Source: Fimenecus sp045602655
Lineage (GTDB): Bacteria; Bacillota; Clostridia; Oscillospirales; Acutalibacteraceae
Direction of reading: 5' to 3'
Length of the DNA: 11,426 bases
Assembly (NCBI GenBank): GCA_045602655.1
Contig: JAZSBY010000072.1
Coordinates: forward strand, 1-11,426
How positions within the stretch are numbered: position 1 is the stretch's first letter; each line of letters starts with the position of its first letter. Below, piece by piece: positions 1 through 6,901 of the stretch. The notes beneath the pieces were generated by a model that was given only the letters and a program-made list of their open reading frames with translations, made no database searches and had not been told where the DNA came from. The position numbers were made by a program, and so were the translations under genes.

Positions 1-83
1 GCAATGTTCTTTGTAAGAATTCCAAGACGGCTTCCCTGACCGCCTGCAAGAAGCATTGCAATACATTCTTGTTTTCTTGCCAT
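1..83 (-). CDS. glgC: Glucose-1-phosphate adenylyltransferase (ADP-glucose pyrophosphorylase), N-terminal fragment
   Basis: Only the first 27 codons are in the window; the gene runs off the left edge. The protein starts MARKQECIAMLLAGGQGSRL, which contains the nucleotide-binding signature of sugar-phosphate nucleotidyltransferases (LLAGGQGSRL, residues 11-20) in the form typical of bacterial GlgC, followed by the usual LTKN. The enzyme makes ADP-glucose from glucose-1-phosphate and ATP, the committed step of bacterial glycogen synthesis in the cytoplasm. The ATG at 83-81 is preceded by a perfect AAGGAGG (91-97) with 7 nt spacing. It lies 36 bp downstream of glgB on the same strand, with no promoter or terminator evident between them, so the two are probably co-transcribed. 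The N-terminal match to GlgC is strong, but GlgD-type paralogues cannot be wholly excluded from 27 residues. An intact GGQGSRL favours the catalytic GlgC. Confidence 0.85.
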   Translation of the reverse strand, partial: MARKQECIAMLLAGGQGSRLGILTKNI

Positions 84-90
84 ATTTTTT

Positions 91-97
91 CCTCCTT
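91..97 (-). promoter_or_regulatory. Ribosome binding site of glgC
   Basis: AAGGAGG on the minus strand, 7 nt before the glgC ATG. It fixes the start of the truncated gene. Confidence 0.8.
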
Positions 98-119
98 AAA
101 TGGATGATAGTATATTTTA

Positions 120-2009
120 TTATCTTGTCTTTTTAAGATAAATTGTTGACATTGGTGGTAAATCAAGAGAAATACTCTGCTCAAAACCGTGCATCGGAGT
201 CTTTTCCCACTTGATTTTTTCTTTCTGCCCTTTACCCGAGCCACCGTAGATTTCGTCGTCGCAGTTAAACACTACCTTGTAGTTAGCCTTTGCAGGAACA
301 CCGATTTTGTAATTCTTACGCTCTACGGGTGTAAAGTTGCAGACTGCAATAATTTCCTTACCTTTTTCGTCAATTCTGCGGAATGCGATTACCGAATTAT
401 CATTGTCATCCGCTGAAATCCACGAAAAGCCTTCCCAGGAGTGGTCAACCTGCCAGAGTGGAGCATTGTCCTTGTAAAAATGGTTCAAGTCCTTAAAGTA
501 CTTCTGCAACTGTCTATGTGCATCATACTGCAAGAGCAACCAGTCAAGCTCTTGTTTGTAATTCCACTCGATAAACTGGCCGAATTCACTGCCCCTAAAC
601 ATAAGCTTTTTACCGGGATGAGCCATCATATATCCCATAAAAGCTCTTACCCCTGCAAATTTTTCCTCATAAGTACCGGGCATTTTATTGATAAGTGAGC
701 ATTTACCGTGAACAACCTCATCGTGGGAGATTGGCAGGATAAAATTCTCTGAAAATGCATAAAAGAATGAGAAAGTGATACAACCGTGGTTACCTTTTCT
801 GTAAAGGGGGTCAGTTGAGAAATACCTTAAAATGTCATTCATCCAACCCATATTCCATTTGTAGTTAAAACCAAGGCCACCCATAAACACAGGCTTTGTA
901 ACCATTGGCCAGGCTGTACTTTCTTCGGCAATAAGCAAACTGCCGTGGTAATCACGGAAAACATTCATACTGAGTTTATTTAAGAATGCTACGGTTTCAA
1001 GATTTTCAACCCCACCGTCTTTGTTGGCAATCCAATGTCCGTCATCCCTACCGTAGTTAAGATAGAGCATTGAAGCAACTGCATCTACACGAAGACCATC
1101 AATGTGGTATTTATCAAGCCAGAACATAGCACTTGAAATAAGGAAGGACTGAACCTCGTTTCTGCCGAAGTCAAAAACCTTTGTTCCCCATTCAAGATGT
1201 TCGCCTTTTCTTATATCTGCATATTCATAACAAGCAGAGCCGTCGAATTCATAAAGTCCGTGAGCATCCTTTGGAAAATGAGCAGGCACCCAGTCAAGAA
1301 TAACACCGATATTATTCTTATGACACATATCAATAAGATACATCAAATCGTCAGGTGTGCCGTAACGGGAAGTTGCTGCAAAATATCCTGTTACCTGATA
1401 ACCCCAGGAGCCATCAAAAGGAAATTCGGTAAGTGGCATAAACTCAATATGGGTGTATCCCATTTCCTTAACATAAGGAATAAGTTCTTCTGCCATTTTA
1501 CGGTATGAATAGAAATTACCGTCCTCATACTGTTTCCAAGAGCCAAAATGCACCTCGTAAATGTTAACGGGTCTGTCATACTGTGCTTTTTCTCGCTTTG
1601 CCTTTTCCCATTTGTGGTCAGTCCATTTGTATGAGCCTAACTCATAATACTTTGTAGCATTATCGGGACGGGTTTCAGTATGGTAGCCGTAAGGGTCGCA
1701 TTTCATAAGTTTTCTGCCATCCTTTGTTGTGATGCAGAATTTGTATGAGTCAAAAACCTTTACATTTTTAATGTAAACCTCCCAGATACCACCTGCTGTA
1801 ACACGCTGTGCCTTGTCCGCCTCGTCATTCCAGCCGTTAAAATCACCTGTAACGCTTACTGACTCTGCATTTGGAGCCCAAGTCCTGAAAACAACTGTTT
1901 CGTCATCCACACGGTGAGCACCCATATACTCATAGGCACGAGCATTATTTCCCTGATGGAAAAGATACACGGGAACTTGTGCCTCATAGTTGTTTCCTAA
2001 TTCCGTCAT
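120..2009 (-). CDS. glgB: 1,4-alpha-glucan (glycogen) branching enzyme, GH13
   Basis: GlgB cuts alpha-1,4 glucan chains and rejoins them through alpha-1,6 bonds, making the branches of glycogen. The protein has 629 residues from the chosen start, the usual length for short-type GlgB. An N-terminal CBM48 beta-sandwich (about residues 35-110, with FRTWAPNAESVSVTGDFNGW) precedes a GH13 barrel carrying all four conserved regions: DWVPAHF (239-245), GLRVDAVASM (nucleophile D309), LLIAEEST (acid/base E362) and ISHDEVVHG (H429, D430). A C-terminal beta domain ends the protein. An in-frame ATG at 2024 would add MRGDE but lacks a ribosome binding site. The ATG at 2009 has GAGGTG just upstream and is preferred. 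The gene has its own promoter at 2061-2089 and heads a glgB-glgC operon. All catalytic residues are present, so it should be active. Confidence 0.95.
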   Translation of the reverse strand: MTELGNNYEAQVPVYLFHQGNNARAYEYMGAHRVDDETVVFRTWAPNAESVSVTGDFNGWNDEADKAQRVTAGGIWEVYIKNVKVFDSYKFCITTKDGRKLMKCDPYGYHTETRPDNATKYYELGSYKWTDHKWEKAKREKAQYDRPVNIYEVHFGSWKQYEDGNFYSYRKMAEELIPYVKEMGYTHIEFMPLTEFPFDGSWGYQVTGYFAATSRYGTPDDLMYLIDMCHKNNIGVILDWVPAHFPKDAHGLYEFDGSACYEYADIRKGEHLEWGTKVFDFGRNEVQSFLISSAMFWLDKYHIDGLRVDAVASMLYLNYGRDDGHWIANKDGGVENLETVAFLNKLSMNVFRDYHGSLLIAEESTAWPMVTKPVFMGGLGFNYKWNMGWMNDILRYFSTDPLYRKGNHGCITFSFFYAFSENFILPISHDEVVHGKCSLINKMPGTYEEKFAGVRAFMGYMMAHPGKKLMFRGSEFGQFIEWNYKQELDWLLLQYDAHRQLQKYFKDLNHFYKDNAPLWQVDHSWEGFSWISADDNDNSVIAFRRIDEKGKEIIAVCNFTPVERKNYKIGVPAKANYKVVFNCDDEIYGGSGKGQKEKIKWEKTPMHGFEQSISLDLPPMSTIYLKKTR

Positions 2010-2060
2010 TTCATCACCTCGCATTTTTTCAACAAAGCATAATTCTACTTATACAGATAT

Positions 2061-2089
2061 ATTTTATCACTACAAAAAGTTAATTTCAA
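2061..2089 (-). promoter_or_regulatory. Predicted sigma-A promoter of glgB-glgC
   Basis: On the minus strand, TTGAAA (2089-2084), a 17-bp spacer, then TAAAAT (2066-2061) preceded by TGA, giving an extended -10 (TGnTAAAAT). Transcription would start near 2055, leaving a leader of about 45 nt before the glgB ATG at 2009. The match is good in both boxes and spacing, and it sits directly upstream of the gene. Confidence 0.7.
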
Positions 2090-2117
2090 GTGCTTTTTGC
2101 ACAAAATAGTCAAATCA

Positions 2118-2156
2118 GTAACAAATTTCATTACGAGCATTTGTGCAGTTTGTTAC
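2118..2156. repeat. Inverted repeat upstream of glgB promoter
   Basis: GTAACAAA (2118-2125) and its exact complement TTTGTTAC (2149-2156) form an 8-bp perfect dyad with a 23-nt loop, about 30 bp upstream of the glgB -35 box. It could be a regulator site or a weak RNA stem. No function can be assigned. Confidence 0.4.
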
Positions 2157-2173
2157 AAAATATTACAGAAAAA

Positions 2174-2195
2174 TTGCAAAACAAACAGTTTGCAA
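2174..2195. repeat. Short inverted repeat (7-bp arms)
   Basis: TTGCAAA (2174-2180) and TTTGCAA (2189-2195) are separated by 8 nt. There is no T-run afterwards, so it is not a terminator. It could be an operator in the glgB upstream region. In A/T-rich sequence such a dyad can arise by chance. Confidence 0.35.
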
Positions 2196-2316
2196 CAGTA
2201 ATGTTTATTAAATTCCTGAGTGCAGAATTTACTCTTTAACACGAAACGGAAACTCCGAAAGTTCTATTTTTCTTAATAAATCCAAGTATAGCAACGCAAA
2301 AATCTTGTTGTTTTCA

Positions 2317-2404
2317 GGTGGTATAATTTTTAAACCTGGGTGGTATAATTTTTAAACTTGGGTGGTGTAATTTTTAAACCTGGGTGGTATAATTTTTAAA
2401 CCCT
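2317..2404. repeat. Four tandem copies of a 22-bp unit
   Basis: Four head-to-tail copies start at 2317, 2339, 2361 and 2383. The unit core is GGTGGTATAATTTTTAAAC followed by CTG, TTG, CTG and CCT in turn; copy 3 reads GTGTAAT instead of GTATAAT. Each unit carries an imperfect dyad, GGTATAA - TTTTTAAACC, matching its own reverse complement at 13 of 17 positions. On the plus strand each unit contains TGGTATAAT (TGGTGTAAT in copy 3), an extended -10 look-alike, but no -35 or downstream plus-strand gene goes with it. The array lies between the ABC operon terminator and the glgB promoter, about 230 bp or more upstream of that promoter. There are no spacers, so it is not CRISPR. An iterated protein-binding site is the most natural reading, but this is inference. 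Confidence 0.85.
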
Positions 2405-2448
2405 ATAAATAATATATAAATAATATATATAAATAATATTTATAAATA
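2404..2448. other. 45-bp pure A/T tract
   Basis: An uninterrupted A/T stretch with repeating ATAAATAATAT-like motifs, directly abutting the fourth 22-bp repeat. It would melt and bend easily. No gene or promoter is seen in it. Together with the tandem repeats, the stem-loops and the promoter it accounts for the notable content of the gene-free stretch 2010-2507; I see nothing else there. Confidence 0.6.
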
Positions 2449-2465
2449 GTGTGCAGTTTTTTAAC

Positions 2466-2501
2466 AAAAAGCAAGGGCAGTTCATTTTCGAACCGCCCTG
2501 C
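2466..2501 (-). terminator. Rho-independent terminator of the marR-ABC operon
   Basis: On the minus strand, 7 bp after the stop codon of the second ABC gene, GCAGGGCGGTTC pairs with GAACTGCCCTTGC around a short loop (stem 2471-2501, one internal mismatch and a slight bulge). TTTTT (2470-2466) follows. Strong GC stem, T-run and placement all fit an intrinsic terminator. Confidence 0.85.
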
Positions 2502-2507
2502 TATTAT

Positions 2508-4418
2508 TTATTTTTCCTCAAAATTACCTGTGTATAACTGATAGTATTTTCCTTTTTGCTCAATCAAATCATCGTGGTCACCACGCTCAATAATTCTGCC
2601 GTTTTCGAGAACCATAATCGCCTTTGCATTTCGCACGGTCGAAAGTCGGTGAGCAATAACAAAAACCGTTCTGCCCTCCATAAGTGCATCCATACCCTGT
2701 TCAATATGCTTTTCTGTTCTCGTGTCAATTGAACTTGTCGCCTCATCAAGAATAAGCACAGGCGGGTCTGCAACTGCTGCACGAGCAATAGAGATAAGCT
2801 GGCGTTGACCCTGTGAAAGGTTTGAACCGTCACCTGTAAGCATTGTGTTGTAGCCCTCGGGAAGATGCTCAATGAACGAATGAGCATTTGCAATTTTAGC
2901 TGCCTCAACAATTTGTTCGTGGGTAGCATTAAGATTACCGTAACGGATATTATCTTCGATTGTGCCTGTAAACAAATGAGTATCCTGCAAGACAATGCCC
3001 AATGAACGACGCAAATCATCCTTTTTGATTTTCTTGATGTTTATGCCGTCATAACGGATTTTACCTTCGTCAATCTCATAGAAACGGTTAATGAGATTTG
3101 TAATTGTTGTCTTACCTGCACCTGTTGAGCCGACAAAAGCAATTTTCTGTCCAGGCTTTGCATAAAGTGAAATGTCATTAAGAACTGTTTTCTTACCGTC
3201 GTAGCTGAATGTAACATTCTCAAAAACAATATCACCTGCAAGTCTGGTGTAGGTGATTGTACCGTCACCGTGAGTATGCTTCCAAGCCCAGATACCTGTT
3301 CTCTTTTCAGTCTCTTTTATTTCGCCGTTTTCATCAATTTCAGCATTGACAAGCACAACATATCCCTCGTCAATTTCAGGCTTCTGGTCAATAATCTCAA
3401 AAATTCTCTCCGCACCTGCAAGAGCCATAAGAGCATTATTAAACTGCTGTGTAATATTTGAAATGGGCTGTGTAAAGCTTCTGATATATTGCAGGAATGC
3501 GACAATATCACCTGCAGTCATAGCCTTCTTAATGGCTAAAAGTCCACCAACTGCAGCAGTAAGAGCATAAGTTATGTGGGAAAGGTTATTCATAATCGGT
3601 CCCAACATATTTGCAAAGGAGTTTGCACTTGTTGCAGACCTGCGAAGTCTTTCATTGATTTCGCCAAAACGAGTGGCAACCTCGCCCTCGTGGTTAAACA
3701 CCTTAACAACCTTTTGACCTTCGATAATTTCTTCAATATAGCCGTTAACCGTACCCAATTCTTCTTGTTGTTTCTTAAAGTAGAAAGCACTCTTTTTGCC
3801 AAGTGTTTTTGTAACAAACACCATTACAACCACCATAGCACATACGATAAGTGTCATCTGCCAACTTAAAAAGAGCATAATGCAGAATGAGCCGATAATC
3901 ATAACACCTGATGAGATAAACTGCGTTACACCCTGACTTATAAACATACGGAGTGTTTCAACGTCATTTGTAAAACGGCTCATAATTTCACCGTGAGGAC
4001 GGGAATCAAAGAAACTGATTGGCAAATCTGCAATAGCATCAAAAAGGTCTTTTCTCAAGGTGTTGAGAGTGCGTTGAGTAAGCCAGACAGAGCATTTTGA
4101 CTGCCCGTAAGATGCCAACGCACCAAAAAGGAATACCGCACCCATAATGCACATCATTTTAATAAGCGGTGCTATGAGTTCACTTGTGAATTCCTGACCT
4201 ATCATCGGTGTGAGATAGTCGTCAATAATGGGCTTAATAAACAATGAACCCGAAACAGATGCAACTGAACTGATTGCTGCAAAAATTAGCATACCGAAGA
4301 ACAAGCCCTTATGCTTTAAAATATAGCCAAAAAGTCGCTTTATTGTCCCCTTCGTATTTTTGGGTTTTTGTACCGGTCCTCTCGGGCCTTTTCTGCCACC
4401 ACCCATTGGTCCTGCCAT
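2508..4418 (-). CDS. ABC exporter half-transporter, canonical-site subunit (multidrug type)
   Basis: A 636-residue half-transporter with a membrane domain (about 30-340) fused to a nucleotide-binding domain (about 395-630). The ATPase motifs are Walker A GSTGAGKT (430-437), Q-loop Q478, signature LSQGQ (534-538), Walker B VLILDE with catalytic E559, and switch H590. The N-terminal tail is rich in Gly, Pro, Arg and Lys. An insert of about 40 residues (353-395, including WAWKHTHGDGTITY) precedes the NBD and is familiar in this clostridial exporter family. It starts at an ATG sharing one base with the stop codon of the preceding ABC gene (TAATG), with GGGAGGTG upstream, so translation is probably coupled. 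It should pair with that subunit as a heterodimer at the cell membrane, of the TM287/288, LmrCD or BmrCD kind. The substrate cannot be told; the MarR neighbour suggests toxic compounds or drugs. Confidence 0.92.
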   Translation of the reverse strand: MAGPMGGGRKGPRGPVQKPKNTKGTIKRLFGYILKHKGLFFGMLIFAAISSVASVSGSLFIKPIIDDYLTPMIGQEFTSELIAPLIKMMCIMGAVFLFGALASYGQSKCSVWLTQRTLNTLRKDLFDAIADLPISFFDSRPHGEIMSRFTNDVETLRMFISQGVTQFISSGVMIIGSFCIMLFLSWQMTLIVCAMVVVMVFVTKTLGKKSAFYFKKQQEELGTVNGYIEEIIEGQKVVKVFNHEGEVATRFGEINERLRRSATSANSFANMLGPIMNNLSHITYALTAAVGGLLAIKKAMTAGDIVAFLQYIRSFTQPISNITQQFNNALMALAGAERIFEIIDQKPEIDEGYVVLVNAEIDENGEIKETEKRTGIWAWKHTHGDGTITYTRLAGDIVFENVTFSYDGKKTVLNDISLYAKPGQKIAFVGSTGAGKTTITNLINRFYEIDEGKIRYDGINIKKIKKDDLRRSLGIVLQDTHLFTGTIEDNIRYGNLNATHEQIVEAAKIANAHSFIEHLPEGYNTMLTGDGSNLSQGQRQLISIARAAVADPPVLILDEATSSIDTRTEKHIEQGMDALMEGRTVFVIAHRLSTVRNAKAIMVLENGRIIERGDHDDLIEQKGKYYQLYTGNFEEK

Positions 4419-6172
4419 TATAACGCACCTCCCATCACATCAAAATCGTCACTGCCCTTTTGCTGGGAGTTGTAAATATCCTGATAAATTTCGCTTCTCA
4501 AAAGCAATTCCTCGTGATTGCCTATATCGTTAATTCCGCCCTCGTCGAGAATGATAATCTTGTCGCAGTCGGAAACGGATGAAATTCTTTGTGCAATAAT
4601 AATCTTTGTTGTGTCAGGAATGCATTCACGAAGTCCCTTACGGATTTTTGAATCTGTAAATGTGTCAACTGCACTTGTGGAGTCGTCAAGAATAAGGATT
4701 TTTGGCTTTTTAAGGATTGCACGGGCAATACAGAGTCGCTGTTTCTGTCCACCTGAAACATTGACACCACCCTGACCTAAATCCGTGTTATATCCGTCGG
4801 GGAATGAGGATACAAAGGAGTGTGCATCGGCAATTTTACAAGCCTCAACCAATTCTTCATCAGTTGCGTTTTTATCGCCCCAGCGAAGATTTTCTGCAAT
4901 TGTGCCGGAGAAAAGGACATTTTTCTGAAGCACCATACTGACTGCATCACGCAGACCTTTTATCTTGTAATCCTTTACATTTACACCACCAACAAGCAAT
5001 TCGCCCTCGGTAACATCATAAAGTCTTGGAATCAACTGCACAAGGCTTGTTTTTGCACTACCTGTTGCACCGATAATGCCTATCATTTCACCACTTTCGA
5101 TTTTGAATGTAGCGTTTTTGATTACATTATTCTGTGCCCCTGCATACTTAAAGGAAACATTTTTAAACTCAATTGAGCCGTCTTTAACATCCTCAACTGT
5201 TGCATTATCGTCGTTTATATCGGGAATTTCCTCAACAACCTCTAAAATACGCTTTGCACTTGCCTGTGACATAAAGAATTGAGCAATAAGCATAACAATC
5301 ATAAGGAAATGAATTAAAATCTGCATAATATAAGTGAAGATTGCGGAGAAATCACCTATAAGCAGGGTCTGTTCAGTAATCTGCTTCGCTGCGATATAGA
5401 GAATTGCAAGGATTGTACCGTACATAATAATTGTAAATGTAGGCATACCCAGAATCATAAGCTTTTCTGCGTGTAATGCAGCATTCATAAGGTCGTCGTT
5501 TGCCTTTTTGAACTTTTTCTTTTCAAAATCTGAACGAACAAAAGACTTTACAACCCTTACATTAGTAAGATTTTCCTGAATTGACGCGTTGAAGGAGTCA
5601 AACATTTTAAACATTTTCTTAAATCTTTTCAATGTGATTGGAGCAAAGATTATAAGAATAATTGCAATAAGAGGAAGTGCCACCGTAAAGGGCATAGCCA
5701 CCTGACGGCTTTTAATAACCGTAATTACAAGTGCCACAACAAACATAACGGGTGCACGGAACAACATTCTAATCATCATAACAAATGTATTCTGCACAGA
5801 GTTTACATCAGTTGTAAGTCGTGTAATCAAGGATGCAGTTGAAAAATGGTCAATGTTTGAGAATGAAAATTTCTGAATTTTGCCCATAATTTCCTCTCTC
5901 AAGGATGCACCGAAGCCCATACCTGCAACTGCAGCCATTCTTGCCGCCATAGCACCACAGAAAAGAGAACCGATTGCATATAAAAGCATTTTAAGTCCCA
6001 GACGGAGAATAGTGTTCATACTATCCTCTGTCATTCCGTCCTGCACAAGGTTTACTATATCCGCCATAACAAGGGGAATTAAAAGTTCAAGCACAACCTC
6101 ACCAATCATCAAAATCGGTGAAAGGATTGTGGGAACAATATATTTTTTCGCGTGTCTTAAAAGTTTAAACAT
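4418..6172 (-). CDS. ABC exporter half-transporter, degenerate-site subunit (multidrug type)
   Basis: A 584-residue half-transporter with an N-terminal membrane domain (about 10-305) and an NBD (about 333-565). Three key ATPase positions are changed. Walker A reads GATGSAKT (368-375), with Ala for the third Gly. Walker B reads ILILDD, with D497 for the catalytic Glu. The switch His is Q528. The signature VSGGQ (472-476) is intact and would complete the active site on the partner subunit, while this subunit's own site pairs with the partner's LSQGQ. That is the known pattern of heterodimeric exporters with one degenerate site, not a sign of decay. The frame stays open to a TTG at 6190 and also has an ATG at 6178. 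The ATG at 6172 has GGGGG six nt upstream and gives an N-terminus (MFKLLRHAKKY) typical of the family. It overlaps the end of marR by 8 bp. Confidence 0.92.
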   Translation of the reverse strand: MFKLLRHAKKYIVPTILSPILMIGEVVLELLIPLVMADIVNLVQDGMTEDSMNTILRLGLKMLLYAIGSLFCGAMAARMAAVAGMGFGASLREEIMGKIQKFSFSNIDHFSTASLITRLTTDVNSVQNTFVMMIRMLFRAPVMFVVALVITVIKSRQVAMPFTVALPLIAIILIIFAPITLKRFKKMFKMFDSFNASIQENLTNVRVVKSFVRSDFEKKKFKKANDDLMNAALHAEKLMILGMPTFTIIMYGTILAILYIAAKQITEQTLLIGDFSAIFTYIMQILIHFLMIVMLIAQFFMSQASAKRILEVVEEIPDINDDNATVEDVKDGSIEFKNVSFKYAGAQNNVIKNATFKIESGEMIGIIGATGSAKTSLVQLIPRLYDVTEGELLVGGVNVKDYKIKGLRDAVSMVLQKNVLFSGTIAENLRWGDKNATDEELVEACKIADAHSFVSSFPDGYNTDLGQGGVNVSGGQKQRLCIARAILKKPKILILDDSTSAVDTFTDSKIRKGLRECIPDTTKIIIAQRISSVSDCDKIIILDEGGINDIGNHEELLLRSEIYQDIYNSQQKGSDDFDVMGGAL

Positions 6173-6614
6173 TGTCATCCCCCTTTCCAAAGGTTTTAAT
6201 GTTTTCCGTCATTCTCTGTAGGAATGATATTACCAAATCAATTTCTTCGTCCGTAAAGCCCTCAAAGGACACCTCGTCAACCACCTCAAAAAGCTTGTCG
6301 GCATATTCTGAAAGCTCTGCACCTTTTTTGGTGAGTTTAAGGTTATTGCATCTTGCATCTTTTTTGTCGGCAACTCGCATAATCAGTCCCGACTCCTCCA
6401 TTCGCTTAACGGAGTTTGCAACTGACGGTGGAGAAACATGAAGAAAATCTGCAATTTCTTTTTGTGTTGCATTTTTATGCTCTTTTAAATATTTAAGTAT
6501 GGGGGGCTGACCGAAATAGAGTCCTTTTGCACGGAAACCACTTTCAACAACACTTCGATGAGTGTAATGGTAACTGTGAAAGCCCTCTCTTATCTTTCTG
6601 ACTTTTTCGTTCAT
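6165..6614 (-). CDS. MarR-family transcriptional regulator
   Basis: A 149-residue winged-helix protein and probable dimer. The DNA-binding region spans about 36-100, with the helix-turn-helix at TQKEIADFLHVSPPSVANSV (50-69) and a charged wing (VADKKDARCNNLKLT, 81-95) carrying the usual Asp-Arg pair. Flanking N- and C-terminal helices (about 1-30 and 100-145) would form the dimer interface. MarR proteins typically repress their own operon and let go when a small ligand or oxidant binds. Here the gene leads an operon with two exporter subunits, and a 29-bp palindrome lies just downstream of its promoter, so self-repression with induction by an exporter substrate is the likely logic. The start at 6614 has only a weak ribosome binding site (GAAAGAA region); no better in-frame start is seen. 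Confidence 0.92.
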   Translation of the reverse strand: MNEKVRKIREGFHSYHYTHRSVVESGFRAKGLYFGQPPILKYLKEHKNATQKEIADFLHVSPPSVANSVKRMEESGLIMRVADKKDARCNNLKLTKKGAELSEYADKLFEVVDEVSFEGFTDEEIDLVISFLQRMTENIKTFGKGDDNV

Positions 6615-6647
6615 TTTTTCACATTCTTTCTGACTCTCGTCAAAATA

Positions 6648-6676
6648 GTTAATCGGTTAATAATTAACCGGTTAAC
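6648..6676. promoter_or_regulatory. Probable MarR operator (29-bp palindrome)
   Basis: A near-perfect 29-bp dyad centred on 6662, with mismatches only at one symmetric pair and the centre base. It is made of two 12-mers, TTAATCGGTTAA (6649-6660) and TTAACCGGTTAA (6664-6675), 15 bp apart centre to centre; the second is itself a perfect palindrome. It begins within a few bases of the predicted transcription start of marR, where bound protein would block transcription. Confidence 0.75.
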
Positions 6677-6684
6677 TGTTTTTT

Positions 6685-6712
6685 ATTATACACCTAAAAA
6701 AAGCCCTGTCAA
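6685..6712 (-). promoter_or_regulatory. Promoter of the marR-ABC operon
   Basis: On the minus strand a perfect TTGACA (6712-6707) and a perfect TATAAT (6690-6685) are separated by 16 bp. Transcription should start near 6678, right at the edge of the palindromic operator. Strong consensus boxes fit an operon whose output is set mainly by repression. The leader to the marR ATG is about 64 nt. Confidence 0.85.
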
Positions 6713-6771
6713 GGTGCAAAAAAGAGGTCAAATGTGAACTTTTTGTTAACAATTTGCCCTATTTTGCAAAT

Positions 6772-6797
6772 CGTCCCACAAATCGTGGGACGTTTTT
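6772..6797 (+). terminator. Hairpin with T-run between marR promoter and phage genes
   Basis: CGTCCCAC (6772-6779) pairs perfectly with GTGGGACG (6785-6792) around a 5-nt loop, followed by TTTTT (6793-6797). GCAAA before and TTTGC after can extend the stem. It has the form of a plus-strand intrinsic terminator, but no plus-strand gene ends before it within the window. It could insulate the phage operon from antisense or read-through transcription, or be part of a phage junction. Confidence 0.55.
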
Positions 6798-6901
6798 GCG
6801 ATTTGGCACTATATATGGAGGGACTTTTTTCAAGGTAAGAAGTAAAAGTGAATAAGTAATAAGTATTTTTACCTTTTAATCCTTCCAAGAAAGGAGCAAA
6901 A

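Noticed and set aside
1197..1579. Open frames inside glgB (both strands)
   Set aside because: They are shadows of the glgB coding frame, lack ribosome binding sites and have no recognisable protein features.
2240..2275. CGGA - TCCG mini-hairpin followed by a T-rich run
   Set aside because: The stem is only 4 bp and the T-run is interrupted and distant, so it is not a credible terminator.
2317..2404. CRISPR-like array
   Set aside because: The 22-bp units are directly contiguous with no unique spacers and no cas genes are near.
2564..3869. Several 60-150 codon open frames within the second ABC gene
   Set aside because: All are overlapped by a full-length ABC gene with intact motifs; composition looks like out-of-frame translation.
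6832..6875. AAGGTAA / TTACCTT stem with repeated AGTAA units before terS
   Set aside because: Only 7 bp of stem with a loop of about 30 nt in A/T-rich DNA; too weak to call a riboswitch or operator.
6798..6890. Search for a sigma-A promoter for the phage operon
   Set aside because: TATATA-like sequence at about 6811 has no acceptable -35 at 16-18 bp; late phage operons may need a phage activator, so no promoter is called.
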